Positions 1 to 5,994 of a stretch of 11,381 bases of DNA are shown piece after piece (positions within the stretch are counted from its first letter, which is position 1; each line of letters opens with the position of its first letter). Source of the DNA: Candidatus Symbiobacter sp. (GTDB lineage Bacteria > Pseudomonadota > Alphaproteobacteria > Elsterales > Elsteraceae). The DNA lies in contig JASGCR010000042.1 in NCBI GenBank assembly GCA_030054015.1, forward strand, positions 1 to 11,381, written 5' to 3'. The position numbers were made by a program, and so were the translations under genes. The notes below the pieces were generated by a model that was given only the letters and a program-made list of their open reading frames with translations, searched no databases and had not been told where the DNA came from.

Positions 1-25
1 TTGCTTCGCAACTAAGCTCGACTAT

Positions 26-51
26 CCTCCCCTCCCTACGGGAAGGGGAGG
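26..51. repeat. GC-rich hairpin in the folP leader
   Basis: The arms CCTCCCCT (26-33) and AGGGGAGG (44-51) pair perfectly over 8 bp. After one mismatch two more pairs follow, around a short TACG-type loop. A run of six T starts at 60, eight bases after the stem, so it is not a clean intrinsic terminator. The right arm contains the Shine-Dalgarno-like GGGGAGG that precedes the GTG at 55, so the stem would hide that site in RNA. It could be a degenerate terminator of an upstream gene outside the window, a leader structure of folP, or another repeat. Only the base pairing is observed. Confidence 0.5.
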
Positions 52-90
52 TCAGTGACTTTTTTGACTTACTCAGACCTTCCAAGGAAA

Positions 91-1218
91 ATGCGGCACG
101 TTGCCATGACACCATTACCCAAATTATACTTGCCGCGGGGCATCATGGCGGGGGGCTGGCGAGCGGGTTCGGCGGCGGCGCGATTAAGGGCCGGATGCCA
201 AGCCCTCCCGCTGCTGCACGGGGATTTGGTGTTTACCCAGGTTCAATCGATTGACCAGGCGGATCAATCGGTCTATTCCGTTGAAAGTCTTTGGTGGAAT
301 TGGCAAAGCAAACCCCACGACAAGAACCAACAAATTTTAACCGATCTGGCGCAATATTCGCATCCGGAACCGCTAAAATTTGCCGGTTTTACGCTGGATC
401 GCCCGCTCATTATGGGCATTGTCAATGTGACTCCGGATAGTTTTTCCGATGGCGGCGAGTTTATCAACCCAGAGACGGCCACCGACCAGGCGTTGCGCTT
501 GATCGATGCCGGGGCCGACCTGATTGACATTGGCGGCGAATCGACTCGGCCAGGCTCGCGCGAAGTTGATCCCGGCGAAGAATGGCAACGGGTTGCGCCG
601 GTGATTGCGGCATTGGCGCGGCGGCAAATTCCCATTTCGGTGGATACCCGCCATAGTTTGGTGATGGAGCGCGCATGGCGTGAGGGGGTTACGATCCTTA
701 ATGACGTGTCGGGTTTTAATTACGATCCTAAATCACGCGAAATTGCGGCGAAATCAGGCCTGCCGGTGATTATTATGCATATGCGGGGTACGCCCGATGT
801 AATGAATAATTCTCCCAATTATGAGAATCTTTTGCGCGAAGTCGCCTCCGAGTTGAATGCCTCGGTTGCACGGGCCGAACAATCTGGCATTAACCGCGAA
901 AATATTATGATTGATCCAGGCATCGGCTTTGCCAAAAACCATCAGCATAATCAAATTTTGTTAAATGGATTGGCGTCGTTGCATGGTTTGGGGTTGCCAA
1001 TATTGTTAGGGGCCTCGCGTAAAGGTTTAATTGATGGGCGCAAAAAATCGCAATTATTGCGCCCGGATAATCCCATTTCGTCACAACCGCGGCGGATCGG
1101 CTCGTCGCTTGCGGCCGTGATCCAAGGCGTGCAATCCGGCGTACAAATGTTCCGCGTCCATGATGTGCGCGAAACGTCCGAGGCCATCGCGGTGTGGCGA
1201 ACCCTCTCCCAATCCTAA
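91..1218 (+). CDS. folP: Dihydropteroate synthase (folate biosynthesis)
   Basis: This enzyme condenses 6-hydroxymethyl-7,8-dihydropterin diphosphate with p-aminobenzoate to give 7,8-dihydropteroate in the cytoplasm; it is the sulfonamide target. From the ATG at 91 (375 aa) the TIM-barrel signatures appear in order: MGIVNVTPDSFSDGG (108-122), DIGGESTRPGS (146-156), SVDT (183-186), NDVSG (204-208), MHMRGTP (229-235), DPGIGFAK (275-282), GASRKG (307-312) and RVHDV (355-359). About 100 residues precede the barrel, whereas many DHPS enzymes total about 280 aa. The YLPRGIMAGG-type extension resembles alphaproteobacterial homologues and is probably native. The start is uncertain. GTG 55 has GGGGAGG only 3 nt upstream and inside a hairpin; ATG 91 has AAGGA very close; ATG 106 has no clear ribosome site but best matches homologue length. 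All motifs expected for activity are present. Confidence 0.95.
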   Translation: MRHVAMTPLPKLYLPRGIMAGGWRAGSAAARLRAGCQALPLLHGDLVFTQVQSIDQADQSVYSVESLWWNWQSKPHDKNQQILTDLAQYSHPEPLKFAGFTLDRPLIMGIVNVTPDSFSDGGEFINPETATDQALRLIDAGADLIDIGGESTRPGSREVDPGEEWQRVAPVIAALARRQIPISVDTRHSLVMERAWREGVTILNDVSGFNYDPKSREIAAKSGLPVIIMHMRGTPDVMNNSPNYENLLREVASELNASVARAEQSGINRENIMIDPGIGFAKNHQHNQILLNGLASLHGLGLPILLGASRKGLIDGRKKSQLLRPDNPISSQPRRIGSSLAAVIQGVQSGVQMFRVHDVRETSEAIAVWRTLSQS

Positions 1219-1235
1219 ATATATATTGCATAAGC

Positions 1236-1250
1236 TACATCCGTGATGTA
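1236..1250. promoter_or_regulatory. Short perfect inverted repeat between folP and the SRPBCC gene
   Basis: TACATC (1236-1241) and GATGTA (1245-1250) form a 6-bp inverted repeat around CGT. It lies in the 71-bp AT-rich gap between folP and the next gene, just upstream of that gene's ribosome-binding site. It could be a small operator or a weak hairpin. Stems of this size also occur by chance, so the functional reading is weak. Confidence 0.25.
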
Positions 1251-1289
1251 AATCATGGGTTGAAATTATGCTTTGGGGGAGTTTTGGAT

Positions 1290-1820
1290 ATGATTTTAAT
1301 CACGTTAATTGGCGCGGCTTTGCTGGTTGGGTTGGCGGTATTACTGGTGACCGCCCCATCGCGTTTCCGGGTTGAGCGGAAAATCGTCATTAATGCGGCG
1401 GCGGATAAAATTTTCCCCTATTTGCATGATTTGCGCAAAACGGGTTTATGGGTTCCTTATGAAAAACTCGATCCCAATATGGTGCGCAACTATTCTGGCC
1501 CCGCATCCGGGGTCGGGGCAAAATATGAATGGGACAGCAAATTAAAGAGTGCCGGGGCGGGGACGCAAGAAATCATCGCGGTCGAAGAAAACCGCCTGGT
1601 CCGCATCAAAATCCAATTTTTCCGGCCCTTTCCCGGCATCAACCAGATTGAATATAAATTGACCCCGCAAAATGATGGCACGGCAGCCAGCTGGAGCATG
1701 ACCGGCGCGATGAACATCATGTCGAAGATTGTGTGTCTTTTTATGCCCATGGATAAAATGCTGGGCCGCCAATTTGCCAAGGGGCTGGCGAGCTTAAAAG
1801 ATTTGGTGGAGAAAAACTAA
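1290..1820 (+). CDS. Membrane-anchored SRPBCC (START-like) family protein
   Basis: A 176-residue protein. It has one N-terminal membrane segment (about residues 2-22, MILITLIGAALLVGLAVLLV) and then a SRPBCC/polyketide-cyclase-like domain. The domain opens with the typical VERKIVINAAADKIFPYLHDL, followed by WVPYEKLDPNM, YSGPASGVGAKYEWDS and a C-terminal helix ending LGRQFAKGLASLKDLVEK. Members of this fold bind hydrophobic ligands in a deep pocket; the ligand here is unknown and no catalytic residue can be assigned. The start at ATG 1290 is chosen because GGGGGAG (1275-1281) lies 8 nt upstream and the membrane segment begins there. A longer frame opens inside folP but lacks such support. It probably shares folP transcription (71-bp gap). 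Its TAA stop is also the left TAA flank of the inserted element downstream. Confidence 0.85.
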   Translation: MILITLIGAALLVGLAVLLVTAPSRFRVERKIVINAAADKIFPYLHDLRKTGLWVPYEKLDPNMVRNYSGPASGVGAKYEWDSKLKSAGAGTQEIIAVEENRLVRIKIQFFRPFPGINQIEYKLTPQNDGTAASWSMTGAMNIMSKIVCLFMPMDKMLGRQFAKGLASLKDLVEKN

Positions 1821-2057
1821 GAGCCTGATTCAAAATCAAGTATCATATTATGAATTCCAAGTTGCGTCTTACCCCGCCGCCGCATTTATGCGGCGAGTCG
1901 GGGTATCCAGCTCGCTCGAAATGTCTATTTCGATCAAAAAACATCGATTTTTGACGCGCCGACGCGCGTCAAAGCTGGATCACCCGACTCGCTTGCTAAC
2001 GCAAGCGGCGGGTGAAGACGCATTAAACTAAACTTTAGATAATTATCGTACAGGCTC
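1821..2057. mobile_element. Non-coding MITE-like element with IS5-type ends
   Basis: Terminal inverted repeats GAGCCTG (1821-1827) and CAGGCTC (2051-2057) are flanked on both sides by TAA (1818-1820 and 2058-2060), which reads as a 3-bp target duplication. A TNA duplication and a GAGCCTGAT-type end are what I recall for the IS1031 group of the IS5 family; this is from memory and unverified. The element carries no gene. Its interior is a large nested palindrome (1863-2022) framed by AT-rich arms. It sits between two convergent genes, exactly after the SRPBCC stop codon, and could serve as a terminator for both. The alternative is a composite of dispersed palindromes with a chance 7-bp match at its edges. 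Confidence 0.55.
1863..2022. repeat. Nested multi-hairpin palindrome (two core repeats in opposite orientation)
   Basis: The outer arms GCGTCTTACCCCGCCGC (1864-1880) and its near reverse complement (2005-2021) match at 15 of 17 positions. Second arms at 1894-1912 and 1973-1991 match at 17 of 19. Inside are CGCA/TGCG (about 1881-1892), TCGAAAT/ATTTCGA (1916-1933), TCAAAAA/TTTTTGA (1934-1954), TTGACGCG/CGCGTCAA (1951-1972) and CGCTTG/CAAGCG (about 1990-2007). Two copies of the dispersed core are visible: TACCCCG (1870-1876) with CGGGGTA (1899-1905), and CACCCG (1981-1986) with CGGGTG (2009-2014). Each has the 1x3 internal loop. The whole could fold as one long stem or as a branched structure. 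Confidence 0.85.
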
Positions 2058-2074
2058 TAAGCCAATATTGAGGC

Positions 2075-2809
2075 TTAAACCACCCCTGGCCGCGACAAAC
2101 GCTGTTCGATCTGGCGCAAAGTGACGGTAATGATACCGGCAATCACCAAATACAGCAAAGTGGCATAGACAAACACATCCAAATTATACCCGCGCGAGAA
2201 AATCGTGCGGGTTTGCCCCATCAAATCCATCACCGTGATGGTTGAAACCAACGCCGTGCCTTTCAGCAACAGGATGATTTCATTGCCATAGGCGCGAAAG
2301 GAAAGACGAAAGGCTTGCGGCAGAATAATCCGCCGCATGGTGGTGGCGCGGCTCATCCCCACCGCCATCGCGGCTTCGGTTTGGCCGGCGGGGATATTCA
2401 GGATGCCGCCGCGGAGAATTTCGCTGGTATAAGCGGCGGTATTGAGGATCAGCACAATTAAACCCACCCACCAGGCATCGCCAAACACCAGCCACAAGGT
2501 CGAGCCCAGCCCATCCTCACCAAAAGAACCAATGCCAAAATAAATGATCCATAATTGCACCAAAAGCGGGGTGCCACGAAAGATATAGCTGTAAATATTG
2601 CACGGCACCGCCAAATATTGGCGCGGCGAAATGCGGGCCAACGCAACAAAAACCGCCAGAATCAGACCAAACACCACCGACAAAACCAATAAACCGATGG
2701 TCATGCCAAAACCGTCAAAAAATCGGCTGCAATATTTGGCAAACACTTCGGGGGTATAGGGGCCGACTCCGCGGCATAGATTTTCCGAAAAACTGAGATC
2801 AGAAAACAT
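2075..2809 (-). CDS. Polar amino-acid ABC transporter permease, HisM/ArtM type
   Basis: A 244-residue inner-membrane permease of a polar amino-acid uptake transporter (PAAT/HisMQ family, MetI-like fold). Several hydrophobic segments are visible, roughly at residues 35-58, 80-93, 108-125, 170-192 and 211-230. The family motif RGTPLLVQLWIIYFG is at 78-92. The cytoplasmic EAA loop that docks on the ATPase is complete: EAA at 145-147, G151 and the terminal LP at 163-164. It is separated by a single base from the stop codon of the upstream permease, whose last codons carry the ribosome-binding site (GGGAGAGG). Translational coupling and heterodimer formation with that permease are therefore expected. 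It is the last gene of the cluster. The substrate class (basic or other polar amino acids) is inferred from the family and the neighbouring binding proteins. Confidence 0.93.
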   Translation of the reverse strand: MFSDLSFSENLCRGVGPYTPEVFAKYCSRFFDGFGMTIGLLVLSVVFGLILAVFVALARISPRQYLAVPCNIYSYIFRGTPLLVQLWIIYFGIGSFGEDGLGSTLWLVFGDAWWVGLIVLILNTAAYTSEILRGGILNIPAGQTEAAMAVGMSRATTMRRIILPQAFRLSFRAYGNEIILLLKGTALVSTITVMDLMGQTRTIFSRGYNLDVFVYATLLYLVIAGIITVTLRQIEQRLSRPGVV

Positions 2810-2810
2810 G

Positions 2811-3611
2811 TTAGGCCTCTCCCGTCATCAAATTGGTGGGGGTGTTGGCGGCGGCCTTGGGGGGCTTTTTGAGCTTTGGTTTTTTGGTCGGCGTTTGCGA
2901 TGCCATAAATCGCCGCGAATGGCGTTCAACTTTGCGCAAGAAATAATCTGAAATGGCTGTCATAAGCAAATAAATAATGCCGGTAAAGACGAAAAACAGT
3001 AAGTTGCGGTTTTCCGCTTCGCCTGCGACTTTGGCGACCCGCAAGAGGTCGTTCATCGCCAACACCGCCGCCAGCGACGTGTCTTTGATCATGGACAGCC
3101 ATAAATTACCCAAACCGGGCAGGGCGAATCGCCACAATAACGGCACCCGAATGCGGTAAAATAATTGCCACCGCGACAGGCCAATCACCTGCCCGGCCTC
3201 GATCTGTCCCTTGGCGACGGCGCGGTAAGCCCCCACAAAGACTTCGCTGGCATAGGCGGCGTAGATAAAGGCCAAGCCCAGCACCGCCGCCAAAAATTGC
3301 GGTATCTCAAGGTTAAATTGAAGGCCAATCAACGACAATAAATAATTGACGGCTCGGTTCGAGCCATAATAAACCAAAAGTAAAATCAAAAATTCCGGCG
3401 TCCCCCGGATGATAATAGTATAGGCATCAGCAAGATATTTGATGATTTTGAAGCGGGATAATTTCGCCAAAGCCAATCCTGCCCCCGCCACCAGCCCCAA
3501 AATCAATGAAGCCAGCGCGAGTTCAATCGTAATTCGGGTGCCATGCCATAATTGCCCGCCCCAGCCGTCGGGTCCCAATAATGCAAATATTTTTTCAATT
3601 TCTTGCAGCAT
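2811..3611 (-). CDS. Polar amino-acid ABC transporter permease, HisQ type, with Lys/Pro-rich tail
   Basis: A 266-residue PAAT-family permease, partner of the HisM-type gene. RGTPEFLILLLVYYG lies at 69-83. The EAA-type loop has E128-A129, G134 and P147 (GQIEAGQVIGLSRWQLF). Hydrophobic segments lie near 27-50, 67-82, 97-118 and 199-221. After the last membrane segment is an unusual tail (about 242-266) rich in Lys, Pro and Ala, absent from typical HisQ proteins and presumably cytoplasmic. The frame stays open upstream to 3653, but those codons are the reverse complement of the dispersed palindrome. I chose the ATG at 3611 because AGGA sits 9 nt before it; the ATG at 3617 has it only 3 nt away. 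No promoter is evident in front, so expression probably depends on read-through from the binding-protein gene across the repeat block. Confidence 0.93.
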   Translation of the reverse strand: MLQEIEKIFALLGPDGWGGQLWHGTRITIELALASLILGLVAGAGLALAKLSRFKIIKYLADAYTIIIRGTPEFLILLLVYYGSNRAVNYLLSLIGLQFNLEIPQFLAAVLGLAFIYAAYASEVFVGAYRAVAKGQIEAGQVIGLSRWQLFYRIRVPLLWRFALPGLGNLWLSMIKDTSLAAVLAMNDLLRVAKVAGEAENRNLLFFVFTGIIYLLMTAISDYFLRKVERHSRRFMASQTPTKKPKLKKPPKAAANTPTNLMTGEA

Positions 3612-3630
3612 CTGCATATGTCCTAAAAAA

Positions 3631-3719
3631 GGGAGCGTCATCACCCGCCGCAAAAGAGAGGAGCGTCATTACCCGCCGCAAAAATGGGGAGCGAAAAAAA
3701 GGGAGCGTCATTACCCGCA
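3631..3719. repeat. Tandem half-units of the dispersed palindrome
   Basis: Three direct copies of one arm of the core repeat, GGAGCGTCATNACCCGC, begin at 3632, 3660 and 3702. A fragment GGGGAGCG at 3687 suggests a fourth, decayed copy. A/G-rich spacers (AAAAGAGA, AAAAATGGG, AAAAAAAGG) separate them. The first two lack the opposite arm nearby. They lie directly upstream of the HisQ-type start codon, so they form its mRNA leader on the minus strand. Confidence 0.8.
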
Positions 3720-3889
3720 GATTTTTGCCACGAAGTGGCATAAATCTGTCGGGTAATCCCCCAGGAGTATTACTCCCCAAAACTCCTGGGGGCTTTCCCC
3801 CGACCAATGTCTAACGACATTGGCGGGGGACAGGCCCCGACTCGCTTGAATCCGTTTCACGGATTCAAGCGGCGGGTAATGACGACTCC
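3701..3889. repeat. Composite nested palindrome cluster between binding-protein and permease genes
   Basis: The outer arms CGTCATTACCCGC (3706-3718) and GCGGGTAATGACG (3872-3884) are perfect complements; GGAG (3702-3705) and CTCC (3886-3889) add to them. Four further hairpins lie inside. CAGATTT...AAATCTG spans 3718-3747. CCCCCAGGAGT/ACTCCTGGGGG spans 3758-3792. CCCCC...CCAATGTC/GACATTGG...GGGGG spans 3797-3829. CGCTTGAATCCGT/ACGGATTCAAGCG (3843-3871) has 13 perfect pairs and a TTC loop. The 49 bases at 3836-3884 recur without change at 7170-7218. This block holds most of the 370-bp gap between the permease and binding-protein genes; I see no gene in it. Confidence 0.88.
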
Positions 3890-3894
3890 TTTTA

Positions 3895-3957
3895 ACCCGC
3901 CGCCGCTTGGCGGTCGGGAAATCCCCCAGGAGTTTAAGGAACAATACTCCTGGGGAA
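3895..3957. repeat. Second composite repeat next to the binding-protein stop codon
   Basis: A compact core variant, CCCG-CCGCC-GCTT-GGCGG-T-CGGG, lies at about 3896-3918, with a single-base bulge instead of AGT. A CCCCAGGAGT (3924-3933) / ACTCCTGGGG (3946-3955) hairpin follows. The latter is a variant of the linker hairpin at 3758-3792 and 11335-11369. The downstream T-run (about 3966-3972) is on the wrong side to terminate the minus-strand binding-protein transcript. Confidence 0.75.
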
Positions 3958-3981
3958 TGACGCGCTTTTTTTGACGATCAG

Positions 3982-4779
3982 TTATTTTGCGGCGGCAAAA
4001 TAACTCGCGTAAATTTTGTCATAAGTACCATTGCTGCGCAAAGTTTTCAACGCGGCGTTGAAACTATTCACCAAATCCGTATCTTCTTTGCGTACGGCAA
4101 TGCCAAAATGATCATCGATGGCGATTTGACCGACCACCGCGACATTGGTTTTATCTTTCATCCAATCGAGAATGGGCGCGAGATCGCTCACGATATAGTC
4201 AATCCGGCCCGATTCAAAATCGGCATAAACCGCATTTTGGGTGTCAAACAATTTCGCCTTCCAATCTTTGGCGTGATTGTCTTCCATATATTTCGAGGCG
4301 ACGGTCGCGCGTAGGGCGCCGACATTTTTGCCTTTGATTTTGTCAATCGCATCGACGGCTTTGCCCTTATGGCCCACCACGATCAAAGCATTATCGAAAT
4401 AGGGGTCAGAAAAATTAATGGTTTGCAACCGTTCGGGCGTAATCGACACCCCGTCTATGATGGCATCATATTTCTTTTCTTTGAGACCTGGGATAATGCC
4501 ATCCCAATCTTGTTCGACAAATTTGCATTCGCGTTTCATTTCGCTGCACAAAGCCATGCCGAGATCAATATCGAAACCATATAAAGTACCATCGGCTTTT
4601 TTGCCATTAAATGGCATATAACCGCCTTCGGTGGCGATGGTAATGATGCCGGTTGCCGCCGCCGGGGTGGGGGCCGCCGCTTGTTCCATTTTGTTGTCGC
4701 CCTTGCGCATGGCGAAATAGGCGATAATCACCACCGCAAGGATGGCAACGATAACCGAGATGAGACGGGATTTATTCAT
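3982..4779 (-). CDS. Amino-acid ABC transporter substrate-binding protein (canonical ligand site)
   Basis: A 265-residue family 3 solute-binding protein (SBP_bac_3, PAAT type), the extracytoplasmic receptor for the permease pair. The start at ATG 4779 is set by AAGGAG 6 nt upstream; an in-frame ATG at 4797 has none. The N-terminus has one hydrophobic segment (about 6-23) with no clear cleavage site, then an Ala/Pro-rich linker (34-43), so it may stay membrane-anchored. Aligned by eye to the E. coli Lys/Arg/Orn-binding protein ArgT, it keeps the disulfide pair (C78, C85), the aromatic Y54, the S-I-T-x-x-R ligand loop (S112-R117) and the aspartate after GRIDYIVS (D189). The usual first aspartate is replaced by E51. 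Basic or polar amino acids are therefore likely ligands. A paralogue lies immediately upstream. Confidence 0.92.
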   Translation of the reverse strand: MNKSRLISVIVAILAVVIIAYFAMRKGDNKMEQAAAPTPAAATGIITIATEGGYMPFNGKKADGTLYGFDIDLGMALCSEMKRECKFVEQDWDGIIPGLKEKKYDAIIDGVSITPERLQTINFSDPYFDNALIVVGHKGKAVDAIDKIKGKNVGALRATVASKYMEDNHAKDWKAKLFDTQNAVYADFESGRIDYIVSDLAPILDWMKDKTNVAVVGQIAIDDHFGIAVRKEDTDLVNSFNAALKTLRSNGTYDKIYASYFAAAK

Positions 4780-4865
4780 TTGATACTCCTTGGACACATA
4801 ACCTGGTTGCCTAAAGTTGAAAATCGTGCCATTTGCGCCTGGGTTTGGTCATTTGGCCTGGGGTT

Positions 4866-4894
4866 AATGTGACCGAATACTAATACTTCGTCAA
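4866..4894 (-). promoter_or_regulatory. Possible promoter of the canonical binding-protein gene
   Basis: On the minus strand TTGACG (4894-4889) is a good -35 box. With a 17-bp spacer it faces CACATT (4871-4866), a poor -10 with three of six consensus bases. It lies between the terminator-like hairpin at 4962-5022 and the start codon at 4779, where a separate promoter would be expected. The -10 assignment is weak. Confidence 0.3.
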
Positions 4895-4961
4895 GTAAGT
4901 TTATGGATAATTTTAATCACGCCGTTTTTTTTGGCTGCGCCCCGACCGTGGGTCAAAAATG

Positions 4962-5022
4962 GGAGCGTCATTGCCCGCCGCCGCATTTATGTGGCGAGTC
5001 GGGTAATGACGCTCCTTTTTTT
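4962..5022 (-). terminator. Core repeat acting as probable (bidirectional) terminator
   Basis: GGAGCGTCATTGCCCG (4962-4977) pairs with CGGGTAATGACGCTCC (5000-5015) at 15 of 16 positions. The usual C versus AGT internal loop and an apical CGCATTTATGTG hairpin are present. On the minus strand it lies 20 bases past the stop of the second binding protein and is followed by CATTTTTG. On the plus strand it is followed directly by seven T (5016-5022). It therefore has intrinsic-terminator form in both directions, stronger on the plus strand. The inner 29 bases (4975-5003) match 1876-1904 with one difference. Confidence 0.65.
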
Positions 5023-5042
5023 AGGACTTATTCCGAATTTCT

Positions 5043-5858
5043 TTAATTATTGCCAAAATAACGCTGGAATATCTTATCATATTCGCCCGATTTGCGAATA
5101 TTGGCGAGGGATCGGTTAAGGCTTTCAAGTAATTCATGGTTTGATTTATTTACGCCGATGCTCGTACTCCCCAAAATTATCGCTGGCCCCACCGTGACCA
5201 ATTTGGTTTGATCTTTTATGCCATATTTAACCGCATTCTGTTCGGTAATGATGTAATCCAACCGTCCCGATATAAAATCCGCATACATGGCTGTTTGCGA
5301 ATCAAATAATCTTTCGTGCCAATCGGGATGATTATCTTCAATATATTTGGCATTGACGGTACCAAGTTGCGCCCCAACTATTTTTTCTTTTATGTCTTCA
5401 ATCTTAGAGGCCGCTTTTCCCTTGTGACCAAATATTACAATTTTACTTGCATAATAAGAATCGGTGAAATTAATTGATTCCAAACGCTCCGGCGTTACCA
5501 TTATTTGCGAAATAATGGCGTCAAACTTGTTTTCTTTCAAGCCGACAATCATACCTTCCCAATTATGGTCAATAATTTGGCAATTTTTGCGCATATCGGC
5601 GCAAAGGGCATGGACCAACTCAATTTCGAATCCATATAAACTGCCGTCGGGTTTTTTGCCATTAAACGGGATGACATCCCCCTCAGTGGCAAAGATAAGC
5701 GGGCGGTTTTCCGACCGCAACCCATGGTTTTCCGGGTGTAAAGACGGGATTCTCGTTTCCGCCAGCGAATCCTGACCCGAATCCGCATCAGCAACAAAAA
5801 AATAAAGTATTAAGCAAAACGCAGCAACTATTCCAAGAATTAGATAAAATACACGCAT
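5043..5858 (-). CDS. Paralogous amino-acid ABC transporter substrate-binding protein (altered ligand site)
   Basis: A 271-residue family 3 solute-binding protein, clearly a paralogue of the gene downstream: both share PFNGKK-DG-LYGF, TPERL-(S/T)INF, GHKGKA, KY-EDNH and YADF-SGR-DYI. The N-terminal hydrophobic segment (2-22) ends near A23-D24-A25, a possible signal-peptidase site. The disulfide cysteines (C86, C93) and R125 are kept. Positions matching ligand contacts of E. coli ArgT differ: the serine of SIT is M120, the late aspartate is E206 and the aromatic is V62. A different ligand, or loss of ordinary amino-acid binding, is likely. Its sequence looks more AT-rich than its neighbours. 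The ribosome site is weak (TTGGATG about 8 nt before ATG 5858). It has its own promoter at 5914-5942 and a terminator-like repeat after it. Confidence 0.9.
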   Translation of the reverse strand: MRVFYLILGIVAAFCLILYFFVADADSGQDSLAETRIPSLHPENHGLRSENRPLIFATEGDVIPFNGKKPDGSLYGFEIELVHALCADMRKNCQIIDHNWEGMIVGLKENKFDAIISQIMVTPERLESINFTDSYYASKIVIFGHKGKAASKIEDIKEKIVGAQLGTVNAKYIEDNHPDWHERLFDSQTAMYADFISGRLDYIITEQNAVKYGIKDQTKLVTVGPAIILGSTSIGVNKSNHELLESLNRSLANIRKSGEYDKIFQRYFGNN

Positions 5859-5913
5859 TCATTACATCCAATAACAAATCTCCCCAAATTGATTGATCAT
5901 TCTAATTTTATTA

Positions 5914-5942
5914 ATTCTGGCAATCTTTGTCTGTGATGTCAA
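5914..5942 (-). promoter_or_regulatory. Promoter of the paralogous binding-protein gene
   Basis: On the minus strand a perfect -35 TTGACA (5942-5937) is followed, after 17 bp, by CAGAAT (5919-5914) with TG two bases before it (extended -10, TGCCAGAAT). The same TGCCAGAATT stands in the ATPase promoter at 6885-6894. It lies 56 bp upstream of the start codon and just downstream of the ATPase terminator, so this gene has its own transcription unit. Confidence 0.6.
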
Positions 5943-5961
5943 GCGTTTTATCAATGGCACA

Positions 5962-5987
5962 AAAGCGGCTGTGACCACAGCCGCTTT
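5962..5987 (-). terminator. Intrinsic terminator of the ATPase gene
   Basis: AAAGCGGCTGT (5962-5972) and ACAGCCGCTTT (5977-5987) form a perfect 11-bp stem with a four-base loop. Read on the minus strand, it begins 8 bases after the ATPase stop codon and ends in TTTTGTG. This is a standard Rho-independent layout with a short T-tract. It is not a member of the dispersed repeat family. Confidence 0.75.
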
Positions 5988-5994
5988 CACACAA

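Noticed and set aside
1..15. Tail of an upstream gene (frame ending in TAA at 13-15)
   Set aside because: Four codons are too few to assign; it could equally be repeat or leader sequence.
1194..1289. Longer N-terminus for the SRPBCC protein starting inside folP
   Set aside because: ATG 1290 has an ideal ribosome site and begins the membrane segment; the upstream 32 codons show no family similarity.
3439..3944. Small frames reading through the repeat block on both strands
   Set aside because: They consist of palindrome translation and antisense permease sequence, with no ribosome sites or conserved motifs.
3631..3957. CRISPR array
   Set aside because: Repeats are palindromic, in both orientations, of unequal spacing and with no unique uniform spacers; no cas gene is nearby.
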